Of a stretch of 64,000 nucleotides of DNA, positions 43,580-56,191 are shown in pieces. How positions within the stretch are numbered: position 1 is the first letter of the stretch; every line of letters starts with the position of its first letter. The notes under the pieces are model-generated. The model was given only the letters and a program-made list of their open reading frames with translations. It searched no databases and was not told where the DNA came from. Where the stretch lies: assembly GCA_028023455.1 (NCBI GenBank), contig JAQFVV010006313.1:2180992-2244991 (forward strand), written 5' to 3'. This DNA comes from Epiperipatus broadwayi (Eukaryota > Onychophora > Udeonychophora > Euonychophora > Peripatidae). Position numbers and translations under genes: made by a program.

Positions 43580-44984
43580 ATAACAACTGTCAATTTCAAT
43601 CTGTTGTCAAGGTAATGAGTGCACCAATATACATAGAACACAAAAATAAATGGATTGATGGTCAGAGCCTTTGCATTATGAATCAATAATTGTCTGAATG
43701 TTGATGTTGTGTTGCCTATAAGTTCTGGTCATGTTATAATGAATTCGGTTCAGTGCTGATTGGTGATAGAATATATGTTGCTGTGTTTCTTTGGCCTGTG
43801 GCATAGGGAGTGAAAGGGATCAACATTGGTAAATAGCTGCTGGCATCTCACAAAATATAAAGTGTGTAGGGCATAGAGGTTTAATCTTAACAAAATTTCA
43901 AAGTACTATGGATCTAGATCATTTTTTGAGCTTATGGAGTAATTGTTGATTGTTGATTCCAAGCAGTGTTAGATCAGGGTCAATGTGCACATTTGGATGA
44001 ATTAATGAATAAATTTCCCTGTATAAATGCTAATACATAGTTTGAAGATGTATCTGTGAGGGTGTTATTTTTACAACATTTGTTGATGGATGATAGTTTC
44101 TCATGTTGGGGGGGGGGGTTATCTGTTGATGTAATTTGAAAAAGGCATTGTAGCATTGGAGAGTGTTTCAGCATGGTTACTACTTGATTTGTGGTCATCT
44201 GCAGATCAAAACCATGAATGATATGAAGACCAAATCCTTTGTGAGTGGGTGGTCTACAAAGATGTTTTAAAGACATGGACACTGTCTTGCTCTATGCAGA
44301 GTGAAAAGATTTTGTTTGTTAAATCTTGAAAAAAATGTAATAATGGGAGAGTAATAGATGATTTTGGTGGTGATTAGCTGGTTAGATAGCTAGATCTTGG
44401 AATGTATGGAGAGATGTGCCTTTGAGAGTGTGTTACTGATTCACTCTGTTTTTTCTTTGAGTTTGTGATCACTCATAAAAAAGGAAAAACTCAGAAAGCA
44501 GTTGGCTTTTCTTCATATATATATAAGCATGGTTTAATATTGTAAAAAGACCAAACAGGAGTTCTATTTAGATTGACATTGAGTTTATGTATAACTGCAA
44601 ATTCTTGTAGTATCCTGTGTAAAAATGGTAGGTATTTTTTTTTCAGGAAAAAGACAGTTATTTCATCTATATAGGTGATGCATGTTACCTGATGAGATGT
44701 GTTTGGTATTTGGATGCCAGTTAATGTTTGCTGGATCCTCACTACCACTGGTTTGATATAGAATGTGAGTAGTAAAAAATTTAGGGGGAAATATTGAAAG
44801 ACTGATTGGATTGAAGTGAAGGGTATGAACTTTTTGCCATTGGGTTTGATATGGATTTCACAATTCAGCAGCAAGTTAGTCAACATGTACAGAAGAGTAT
44901 GATGTATTGTGGTATGTTACTTTGCATGTTGTCTCTCACAAAAAATCTTCAACATTAAGAACTTTTATAAAATCACAATAAGGC

Positions 44985-44985
<1 letters not shown>
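43580..44985 (-). pseudogene. AAT-associated LINE copy C: decayed ORF2, reverse transcriptase to C-terminus
   Basis: Minus-strand translation follows copy A of the LINE at 49.6-60.35 kb from the RT palm to the C-terminus. NLLLNCEIHIKPNGK (from about 44880) matches NLLINRELHITLNGR. The catalytic position reads TYIDEITVF, against YMDDVTVF in copy A, so the second Asp has become Glu. Next come KGFGLHIIHGF (against NGLGLHSLN), LYALHTLYF and SLCHR near 43790. Three or more frames are needed, and an 11-G run at 44108-44118 marks one break. The copy is truncated at its 5' side, where it joins an inverted piece of the same ORF2. No AAT tail is visible at its 3' side. Confidence 0.8.
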
Positions 44986-45444
<459 letters not shown>

Positions 45445-48105
45445 CCAAGCTCTTATTAACATTTGATGTATTCAAAATGTTTTTTTTTTATATATTAGCT
45501 GTGTTAATCATTTATAATGAATTTTAACAGTTTGATTTCTTTCTTTTAAATTGATTGTTATAGTCTACCTTTATTTCTAAATCTATAATATTCTTTATTA
45601 TTATTTTAGATCTAGTTTTATTAAAACAGTACATTAAAACAGTACATGAGACCTTCTCTTCCATATCACCATGTCACTATACCACATCATTCCCCTTCTG
45701 CACTCTCTATACATCCTTTTTTCAAAATCCTCTACCTATTGATATTGAAAATCTTTTACCTGTCCTTTTTTTCTTTTTATTTTAACTGCCTAATGTATTT
45801 ATTACATTGTCTTTATGATAATATTTTCTCACTCCAATTTGTTTTTATTATCAGTGTACTTACTTTATATATACCATAATGGTATATATCTTAAATAAAC
45901 AATATTTCTAACTATATCCATACATTGTTTACATTCTACTATCTTGCATTACATTGTTTACATTCTACTTTCTTGCATTTACTCATTTAAATTTCTTTTT
46001 ATTTATTGCATAAGTTATCTTTTATTTTTATATTCAAAATATTGTGTACCATTTATTATTGTCACCACTCATTTAATTTTCATATTTATTGCAACAGCTA
46101 TCCTTTATTTTCAGGTCCATACATGTTGTGCACTATTTATTACTATAATGGGAACTTTCTTACCCATCATTACTAAGTTCAAACCTGGTAACTCAACATG
46201 CAGATAAGGCAAATCAAAATAACTAATTTCACTAATCATTATGGTTAAAATGGTGATTTAATTAACAGTTATCAGTTATATTTCCTAATCATCCTATTTG
46301 TGTAACCATATCCACCAGGGTCAGCCAAGCTTAGCCAAAGTAAGAGTATTTTATAAAATGCCAAACCTTTAAGCATCACTTTCTTAGAAAGATGCTCTGC
46401 AAGACCCATATTGAATGATACACCCAACATTCAATTACAGGTTATCTCATATTCTAGATCTATTACCCTAATTCTCAGGGTGAATAGCCTATCTTACAAT
46501 TTATATACATATTATTCATATCAACTATGGAGTAAGGTAAGAAAAACATAAAACACCAGTTCTTGATCAAATACAATATATATATAATCTTCATTTAAAA
46601 TGTTAAAAAAACAAAACAAAAACAACTGTTGCGATAGGTATAAGACAACAATTTTTACAAAAAATGAGTGGTTTATCTTTTATTATTACCTCATTTTGTT
46701 GTAAATTGAAATGGATTGGTTTTATGGCATGCAACATAATGAACATAATTTAAAAGGAAAATTAGAAATTAGTATAGATAAAATTTACATATAATTATTT
46801 GAAATAAAATCTGGAATGGAATGAATATTGACTAAATAATATTTTTTGGTATTTTTTATATTGAATATAATTTAAAATTATATGAAAAAGTCTCTGCTAT
46901 AAAAATTTTTATTATTTTAGTTCTGATTTTTTGAAAAAAAAAAAAAAATTGTTAATGTAAACAAAAAAGAAAAAAATATGTTTAGACATTACAATAAAGT
47001 TTTTTTTTTTAACAATATAGTTTTATTGTAAATTACAAAAACAAAACATTGTTAATAAAATTATTATAATCAAGATGAAAATTACTATAATCATCTTGTT
47101 TTTTTAAATTCCATCACATATTTATAAATAGTAAATACAAATTAATTAATTAAAAAATGTAGAAAATATAGAGCTTCAAAAAGAAAAGACATTTGCTACG
47201 CTCAACCATTAGTCAAGATTGAATTATGATACAATAAAAAGCCACTCTACTCAACTTCAAATTTAGTTCTATATGCTTGGAAGAACAGATTAAGAAAATG
47301 TAATATATATATTGTGAATATTGTTTGAATTTAAAATTAAAAGCAAACAAAAAATTTATGTCATCCACATTTATTTACTTCAATGAAGAAAAAAGCTTTC
47401 CTATCATTTTTGATAGCAAAGAATTTTTAAATTAATGAAATAAATTAGACAGTTGAAAATAAAAAGCTTCTCAATAGCTTAAAGTCTTCATAGAATAAAT
47501 GTACTTTCTTAGAATTTAATTATGTCATTCATAGTGTTAGAAAAATACCAAATGTGTTTTGTTTTAATTTGTAAAAATGCAGATTTTTAAATGAGTTAAT
47601 GTATTTCTATAATTAAATTGTGAAATAATTCACTCTATAAGTTAAGAAAAATTAAAAAATAATAATTGAAATATTATTTTATATTAGAATACCCATATAT
47701 GTGAGCACTTATTGTATGCATTTAACATTTAATTATTTATGTTTGATCAAAATAAAATAATATTTATTGCTTATATATTAATAATTGAATTTTTTTTGTA
47801 TTATGGGATCTACATGTGTGTGCACACTTACATGTATTTATTAAACACTTATTACAATTTATATTACATTAGTGATTTTAAATGTTGAGGCATTTATATA
47901 GAAATGGTTATGATATATTTAAATATTTCTGAATAATAAAACAAATTTAAATGAATTTAAATAATGAATAAAACTATCAATTATACTTACTAATTATGAA
48001 CACTAAAAAATAAATAAGCAATGAATATGATATCTAATATATCAAAAGCATGCTAAACATGAATAAAAGTGTTTAGATAAAATATATGATTATCTTTTGT
48101 GAATA
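45445..48105. other. No supportable gene
   Basis: AT-rich, with short Tyr/Leu/Phe-rich frames (45646-45879, 45944-46207) that look like chance openings. A small hairpin AGCATCAC-TTTCT / AGAAAG-ATGCT lies at about 46373-46398. Confidence 0.4.
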
Positions 48106-48109
48106 AATG

Positions 48110-48563
48110 CCCGAAAATTTATAATTTGTTTTGTTTATCATAAATGTACCTTTGAAGGTTTTTGCAATGATATATATTGCAGAAACTTTTACTATATGGT
48201 GAAATTGAACTGATTTCAGACCCATATTATAGCTGTCTAGTTTGTTTGGCTATATTTGAAGATATTTCCATATCTGAAAAATTCAAGCTTTCAAACTGAT
48301 AGAAACATGTTTCATAAATGCTGATTGTAGAGTTAGTATTTAGATCTAGTTTCTGGTCTTCCTACCCTTTCCTGACGTGAGCCAACTAGCTCGAAACCAT
48401 GGTCTAAAGGTTGGAGACAATAAAAGAGATATTGAATTCTATCTCTCTCAGCATTTATGTAAACAAAAGCTTGTTAGGAGCTATTGGTAAAGCTCCATCT
48501 AGTGATCATAAAATGCAAGCTAAGATCAAGTTACGAAAATTATAACTTGTTTTGTTTATCATA
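48110..48563. repeat. About 420-bp unit bounded by 30-bp direct repeats, containing a hammerhead-like motif
   Basis: CGAAAATTTATAATTTG followed by TTTTGTTTATCATA at about 48112-48142 recurs with two differences at about 48533-48563. Between them lie the hammerhead-like motif at 48351-48420 and a flanking inverted repeat (CATAAATGCTGA near 48313 against TCAGCATTTATG at 48448-48459). Short non-coding units with a type-I hammerhead and direct-repeat ends are the design of animal retrozymes and of Penelope-like element terminal repeats. Confidence 0.45.
48351..48420 (+). ncRNA. Hammerhead ribozyme-like motif, type I, probably degenerate
   Basis: The order is CTGACGT (48372-48378), a perfect 4-bp stem II GAGC/GCTC (48379-48382 and 48389-48392) with loop CAACTA, then GAAA (48393-48396), a minimal stem III C-CATG-G, and TC at 48403-48404, which would put the cut after 48404. 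Flanking arms (GTCTTCC..ACCCTTT against AAAGGTTGGAGAC) can pair as stem I with bulges. Deviations from the consensus core: A9 is T (CTGACGT rather than CTGANGA), and the first stem I pair is C-T. A hammerhead self-cleaves RNA; this copy may be inactive. No covariance search could be run. Confidence 0.45.
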
Positions 48564-48589
48564 TATATATATATATAATCAAATAGATT

Positions 48590-49335
48590 ACTTATGCACT
48601 TATTTCATATATATTTTAATCACTTGCTATATCTTTACCATTAATATATTTGACATATAGATTTACTAGCAGTTTCTCAATGTTTTTTTCTACCTCTTTT
48701 AAAATATCACTAACATTCTGTTTCCTAGACATTTACCCATCTTTCCAGATTTAAGAACATATCTCACATTTTTTATTTAAATAGTTGAAAACTAAGATGT
48801 TGTAATGATAGAGTTTACATTATTTCCTTATTCTTTTGTAATCTACATATTCATAGAATAGTGTGAATTGCAATTTTTCACAATACATAGATATGATGTA
48901 CTATTATAAAACTATTTTTAAACACAGCTTGCTTTTTGTTTTGTTTTATAAGTTTGGATCCAAAATTTGCATAGATGGATTGTAATTATCTTGTCAAAAA
49001 TTTTGTATAAAACTAATAAAACAATTATATGTCTAAAATTTTAATAGCTTCTTTTTTAACTTTACAAAATATCAATGTCAGTACTGTATTTTTTCAATGG
49101 CCAACAATGTTTTTTTTTATTTCTTCAATTGCTTTTTTAAAGATATCAATAACAATTTCATTACCTTCTGGAGTATTTTCTTTATTCATGGATTTAATTG
49201 CATATTTCACTTCTTTATTTAAAATGTTTGACAATTCAGAATATGGTCAAATTCTAGGGATTATTTCATTTTTTCTTCTTTATTTCTATATAATTATTTG
49301 TAGAATTTTTTCACACAATTCATAATACTTTAAAA
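48590..49335 (-). pseudogene. Decayed RTE-like LINE fragment, minus strand
   Basis: On the minus strand near 49240-49110, EVKYAIKSMNKENTPEGNEI followed by VIDIFKKA resembles the RTE stretch leading into the RT domain ('EVE-AL--MK-GKA-GPDGI-AE-LK'). Near 49020-48960, VLYKIFDKIITIHL matches the following RT motif. A second, similar piece lies at 48590-48800 (SDILKEVEKNIEKLL). It is heavily mutated. The plus-strand frame 49029-49325 is its shadow. Confidence 0.55.
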
Positions 49336-49404
49336 ATTAATATTTGTTTTTATATTACTATGACTTATTTTTTTCTGTAGATTTTCTTGTCAATTTGCAA
49401 TTAA

Positions 49405-49615
<211 letters not shown>

Positions 49616-49825
49616 GGTCCTGCTGTCTAAAAAATGGAACAACCCGATTAACGTTGTTACCTAAAAGTTTTGGAAGACAAAAGGAATTCAACTAAATCTT
49701 TAAAGTAAAAAGTTTCCTCAATCTAGATAACAATCGTAAATGTTTTTGAAGTGCTTTTAAAATAAAAAAAGGTAAGAAATTCATCGTTTTTTTAAATTAT
49801 ATTTAATCAACATCAAAAGATAAAC
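49616..49825 (+). promoter_or_regulatory. 5' untranslated region of LINE copy A
   Basis: This 210-bp stretch between the microsatellite and the first ORF1 ATG should hold the internal promoter of the element. It contains GGTAAGAA near 49771, a string also found in the 5' region of copy B near 60588. No other shared block was seen by eye, so the leaders have diverged. Confidence 0.5.
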
Positions 49826-51433
49826 ATGGCGTCAAGATTTAAAATTGACGCGTCAAATAGCTCAACCCAATGGAAAATATAATATTGAATCAAAAAACCT
49901 ACGCAAATGCTACAAAATCTAATATACAACACCAAGATAATAAACAAAATACCAATTTAAGTCAATCTAGATTTAGAAAAGTAAATCAAACCGACATAAA
50001 CGATATATAAATATATCGGTGATGAATTAGAGCTAGAACCATCAATGATCAACTGGACGAATGAAGAAATAAAAGATATTAATTCTAGATTTAATAATAC
50101 CATACCCCCAAAATTATTTAATAGTTTAAACATTTTTTTTTGACAAGTCGTTAATACTAGCAGTTACAGACAAAAATTTATCCCTCTATAAATTCCCAAG
50201 AGAACTCCTATTTAAGGAATTAACAACACAAGTATTATGGGATAGCATCATGACTATTGGAGAACATCCCAACTCCAGATATTTAGCTATAGAATTTTAC
50301 AACAAAAATCAATGCGAAGCATTTCAAATAAAAGTCCAGACATTAGAAAATTATGCTTTAGTGGTGGTTGACAAAAATATACAAAACTACTACACAGGCA
50401 TTTTGAAAAATACATATTTTGGATATAGCATACAAGATTTTACCAAACTAATTCACCCTTATGGTCAGGCAATCTATATCAAGCCTATCTACTGTAACGA
50501 TACTCCAATCCCTATACATACTAACAGCTTCTATTTCAAAATCAAACTAAAAGAAAACATCAAACCTGAAGAAATCCCCAACCAGATTATTGATCAAGAA
50601 GCAGTCCTCACACTTCAAATAAAAGGACTCAGGCCAAAGTGCTATGCATGTGGAGAAAGAGGTCATCTGGCAGGAGACTGCCACACAAGGAAAGACCACA
50701 GGAGTGACCAGCAAACAAAGGAAATCCCAGAACAAAACCAAGCAACTCAAAACCAAATAATAAATAATGCAGAAAGCAGCAAGATACATACAAGTCTTCA
50801 ACAATAAGAAAATCAGGAAAAACAAAGTATCTTAACAATACAAGATAAGAACGAACCATTAAACTTGACAATGGAAAAGATTAATAAGAATGAAGAGTGG
50901 AAAAACAGCACAACAACACTCATCAATAGTAATCAATCACAAGAAAAAATTGAAAATCAAAATATAATCACAAGAGAAAATATAAAACTGAAAAGCACCC
51001 AAAGTAAAATAAAAGATCAAACAAATAAGGATCTGCAAATAAACAGTGAAGAACAAATAAAGGAATATGAAAATATCACAGATGTAGAATCTCAGATGGA
51101 AGAAGATGATTCTACACACAAAAATGAAAACATCAACAATTATTTCAACTTACCACTAAAACCAACAATTAGAAATAATACAGCCACAGAAATCTTAGAA
51201 AAAATAACACTAGATATACCACAAAACATAGTAATAGAAAAAGAGCAAAAAAGAAAGCCAGGCCGGTCACCAAAAAAAAATATAAAAAAATTAAAGTAAG
51301 ATCAGAAGAAGATGTAATCACCAACTCTGAGCATACATATCAGACTACTGAAACCTCTGATGAAGATACTAATCAAGACTATGAAGATGAATCAGAAGCA
51401 CAACCCAATACAAAAACTAGTAAAAAATACTAA
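49826..51433 (+). pseudogene. LINE copy A ORF1 pseudogene (RRM-like block, CCHC knuckle, AT-hook-like motif)
   Basis: ORF1 proteins bind the LINE RNA and accompany it to the target. Collinear with the intact ORF1 of copy B: an N-terminal piece with YANATKSN near 49897, then a block with LAVTDKNLSLYKFP (about 50157-50198), GEHPNSRY, a TGILKNTY block resembling an RNA-binding fold, and FYFKIKL. A zinc knuckle CYACGERGHLAGDC (CX2CX4HX4C, about 50640-50681) follows, then a low-complexity Asn/Gln/Lys/Glu region, KRKPGRSPKK near 51254, and an acidic tail in another frame to 51433. Breaks: stop after 19 codons, frameshifts near 50010 and 50140, a stop at 50805, and a frameshift in A-tracts near 51271-51290. 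Confidence 0.9.
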
Positions 51434-51546
51434 CTGATCAAAGCCACATTACCACTAAAAATAACATAATTGAATTAGACACTCAACAAAATTCAAAACA
51501 ATAAAAAGCCCACTTACTGATCAAAGGAAAATTACCAAAGAAAATA

Positions 51547-51576
51547 TATATATATAATATATATATATATATATAA
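51547..51576. repeat. (AT)n stretch between ORF1 and ORF2 of copy A
   Basis: A run of alternating A and T in the ORF1-ORF2 spacer. Copy B has no equivalent at this place (62397-62458), so it arose or expanded in copy A. Confidence 0.7.
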
Positions 51577-53967
51577 ATAATCAGAATAAAAATAAAAATT
51601 GCTGCAATCAATATCAGGAGTTTAAATTCAACCCAAAAAATATACAAAGTAAAACACTGGATACAACAAATCAAACCACACCTTACAGGTCTACTAGAAA
51701 CCAAAATCTATGCAGGGTCACAAGTAGACCCATCCAAATACTTTGGTACTGAAGGATTCTATGCAGGTTCCAGAAATGCAACATCACCATCAGCAGGATC
51801 TGCCCTAATAATTGCAAATCATTGTCCATTCCAAACTTTCAAAATCACTTACATTGATTCAAATCTCCTAATCACTACATTCAGTCACAAAATAATGACA
51901 ATCAATGTAATTTTTGTATATATGCCAATAAATAAACAAAGAATTGAAACAATAATCATGTCAATAAATTCAAGATTAGCCACCACAGCAGATCCCACCA
52001 TCTTGGTTGCTGACTTCAATATATCGTATCTGGAATTTACTAAAAAATGTCTCCACAAAATACAAGTTCCACTAATGAGTGGACAAGGTTTTCTTCCTCA
52101 GGATGCTGTCTCATTCCATAATGGTCGGTTTAAATCACTGATAGACTTATGCTTTTATTCACCAACTCTACATCACTTAATAAAAATAAACCTCATACCA
52201 TCGGGCTTCTCTGATCACTCTGCACAAATAATAACTATTAACCTAAACCAAATGCAAACTAACATTTCACCACTAACAAAAACAATCAGAATCCTTCTTC
52301 CCAAGTCAACCCCAGAATTTATCTTTTCTGAAACCTATATAATGCTAGAAAAACTAAGACAAATAAAACTAGACCCTATACAACAATACCAAGCTTTTAT
52401 CAATATTTTGTCATTTAATATAAACCACATAGTAATGAATAGACCATCACCATCCAAGCTACTAGAATATGCTGATAAAATACATGAAAAACTTACAGCA
52501 ATCATGCCTACACATCACACCCAAAATTATATAAGAAACTTAACACAAGAATATAATAAGGCTTGTCAGTCCCTAAAAGAGTATCTAAAAATTAAAAAAA
52601 CCAAATTATGCATCACCCACCAACACACATGGTCACGTAAATACATAAAATGGGCCCTAGGAAGTGCACCTGAAATTAAAGTACCAATGGCCATACAAAC
52701 CCAAAGAGGAATATTTGCTGGCCAAAATATAATAATGCCAATGTTTGAACATTTTAGAGACAAACTGCGATCAGCACCACCAATACAGTGGACAGCACAC
52801 ATATTTGGACCACCAAAAAATGAAAATTTATTCATGGCAGATGATTTCATTAAAAAAATGAATGAAATGAATAATAAATGTCACCCTGGAAGCCCAGGAA
52901 TACCACTTTTTGTCTTAAAACACCTTAGCCAATTCACTTCAAAATATCTTTGTAATCTGGCAAACCATCTAGCTCAAGAAATTAGGAGTGTACAGGGAGT
53001 GTACCCCATAGCAATAGTACCTTACAATAAAAAGAATAAAAAAATTCCTGCACTTGAAGACATAAGACCTATATCCATGGGACAGCTTCCAATGAAGATA
53101 CTGGAAAAGGTAATAAAAGAAAAAATAGAGCCATTTTTGATGCCTTCCATCTCTGACACTCAGTTTGCTAAGAAAAAATCTTCAACTACAAAAGCAGCTC
53201 TACTTTTCAAAACCATAATGGTAAGTGTAAGAAATAAAAAAAATATAGCCCTCTGGTCATACAACTGGATATAGCATCTGCCTTTGACACTGTCAACATA
53301 TCTATATTGCTAGAGATTCTCGAAACCACGGACATCCCCAGATCCATGCTATATATAATAGCAAACCTATTAATAAACCGGGAGCTACACATAACACTTA
53401 ATGGTAGAAATTCTCCCTCTTTCTACCCCACCCAGTCACTATCACAGGGTTCACCTTTAAGTACCCTACTCTTTATTTTTTATATTAACCCCTTAATTAA
53501 AAAAATAAATCAATCCTTTGAAGGCATACAGATACCAGGATCAACACAAAAAATAGCATGTTTGGCATATATGGATGATGTCACGGTGTTTCTAACTTCT
53601 AAAAAGCAGATACCGCAGTTGAACAAGATAGTGGAAGAATATTCAGCCAATTATGGACTGAAGATAAATCCAGCAAAATCTGCATCTTGGCATATATTCT
53701 CAGGAAAACCATGTGAGTCCGTATTTCAGGGAAAACCAAATCCCTTTCTGGGTTTTCCATTTTATATGGGCACCACAAGAATGCACTGTCACATACAAAA
53801 CAAACTCAAAGAAGATGTTGAAAAAATAGCAAATTCATTGTCTAAAGCATATCTATCAATATATGCAAAGACACAACTAATCAACAGGCTAATCATGACT
53901 AGAATAACATACTACATGCCAGTAATTGTTTTTTCTAAAGGTTTCATCCAGAAAATTAACTCCATAT

Positions 53968-56191
53968 TGTAACGAGCACAGACGTTCGTTACATTGTTTT
54001 TTTATATATAATTATTAAACAAGTTAAAATAAAAAGTTCGCATTTAAAAACTTTCTTTAAAAATTAAAAATTGAAATTAAAATATCGTCTTAAACTCTTA
54101 TATATTAAGTCGCACAGATAATAAAAATTATTAAAATAAAATTTTTATTAAAGAAAAAGGTATTTTTAAAACTAAATTTTAAAAAGATTTGGAGATAAAA
54201 TTATATCTCTAAATCTGTCTTTAAATATATTTTTGATTTGGAAAACAGGGTAATTAATTAGAAATGGAAATGATTGTTAATTAGTTAAAATGTAAACCAG
54301 CCTTCGGCATTGAAATGTAAAAACACTAGTCAGGTAGGAAAACAATAAAAACTGTTAGCAAATAAGAAGAAATCCCTATGGAATCGGACCTCAGCGAAAG
54401 AATCATCACTCCATGACGCAATGTTAATTCAATCCTTGACATTAATATAAAAAGGACAGGTTTTGGAAAGCTTGGTTAGTGACTAGTGACTGGAAATTGA
54501 TTGATTATTGACGATGTAACAGCTAGGTGTTAGCGCTGGGGGGATTGAAAAAGACGCACAGCTTCAATCCCTTCAGTTCTGCTAAGAAAGAGAAAAAAAT
54601 GGGCCATCGTTTATACAATGAGGACCAACTACCCGAAAAACAAAATCTCCAAAGGATAAATAAATAAATCAACCGGATACTAATCTTCGGACGACGTGGG
54701 AATTCACGTTTAAACGGCCAGGAATATAATAGGATGAACTATTTCAATAACCGTAAGAACTTTAAAATTTATGAACATTAAGTTAAAAACTTTTCGTATT
54801 TAAAATAATTGCATTAGTTTCCTATCTGACCAAACTAAATTAATAATGTTATTTGATGTATTTTTTTTCTTATTTATTTTGTAAAATCATTTCCATTTAT
54901 TTATTTTTTGTTCTTTAAGTTTTATTATGATTGTTGTTTTCCGTTAAATTAATTATAAAAATGTTAAACTTAAGTCGGGCGTGAATGGCTGTATAGATTT
55001 GTAAAGTTATATTAGGGGAGGGTAATCTTAGGTTATTTATGTCGTTGTTAGATTGGGTCAATGGATTGGATATATTGATGTAGTTAGTAGATGTAATCGG
55101 AGATTCGCCACGGGCAGAATCGTTTATGTATACGCCGCACTCACCCGTTTGCCTATGGAAGGAATTATAAGACGGAGAACGCAGTTCCTTTCTATGGAGT
55201 TTTTTTTTTATTGTTCTTCTCGTTAGATAGATGTAATATTCCTATCTGATTGAGAGTCAATGTCTTTTCTTAATTCTTTTGGTGCTGCCGTATTTCGTAT
55301 TACATTGAATACATCGATGTATCAGATGGATTGATGCCAGTTTGACTGCGAATTTTAGCCTAAGGTTAAATAGGGATAGAATATTTTATTTTCGAATGCA
55401 AATCTATATAGTATATTCAGGCTCGATCCTATAAAACTATTAAATTTAAGTTGTTTATAGACGCTTGCATAGATTGGCTATCGGTTAAATATGTTTGCGT
55501 TTTCATATTTGATCAAAATATATAGACATTCGACAAATACTGATACCTTACGGTGAGTATCTAAAAGGTATTTATTCGGATGTCTTTTAAGTTATTGGTG
55601 ACGATGCAGGTATCTTACGATGAATACTAGAGGGTTTCTTATATTTCCCTCTGCAATTGTCAGTAATCAATAACTTTGTATTTTGATCGTTTATGTTTAC
55701 TTTGAAATGTTTTTGACCGTTGAAATCTATGTAACCGATCTATAGCAACATATTAAACAGGTTAATATAATCCCATCTGTGCGAACTTGATTAAAAATGT
55801 AAATTTATAATATAATAGTAATGCAATGTAAATTAAAGTAAAATCAAAGTAAAAAAAAAATAATGTTAAATGTTAAATTAAATGTAAATCACTAAAGTAA
55901 TTTTAAACCTTATATATATGTGCATAAATAAATGTTTGTATGTGAATTACTGGCAGTGGCTTATTTTATTCCTTTTTTTATATATACTCTTAGATTATCT
56001 TATTAAATCTCTGCTATTCCACTGAGCTAGTGACATGGGCTAACGACCGGAATCAAAATTTAAAAAAAAAAAAAATATATTTTTTTTTTGACTCACGTAT
56101 CTGCCTACTTTATAAATTTTTCTAGGTTCAAATGCCTAGATGGCGCCCCGTAGTGCAGTTTACGTTAAGTCGTTTTCTCCGGATCGTTACA
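53968..56191 (+). repeat. 5' LTR (2224 bp)
   Basis: Starts with TGTAACGA, a ten-base spacer and TCGTTACA, a perfect 8-bp inverted repeat, and ends in TCGTTACA. A TATA-like box (AATATAAAAAGG) lies at about 54445-54455 and a poly(A)-signal-like ATAAATAAA near 55924-55932, giving candidate U3/R/U5 parts. A stem-loop TCTAGG-TTCAAATG-CCTAGA near 56121-56140 resembles a tRNA T-arm. No protein is encoded. Confidence 0.9.
54445..54456 (+). promoter_or_regulatory. Candidate TATA box of the 5' LTR
   Basis: TTAATATAAAAAGGAC is a good match to a Pol II TATA element, about 480 bp into the LTR. The same string is kept in the right LTR at about 57389-57399, although the sequence just around it is the most divergent part of the LTR pair. 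Confidence 0.45.

Noticed and set aside
49029-49325. 98-residue hydrophobic protein on the plus strand
   Set aside because: It is the antisense shadow of a decayed minus-strand RTE fragment whose RT-like motifs are readable.
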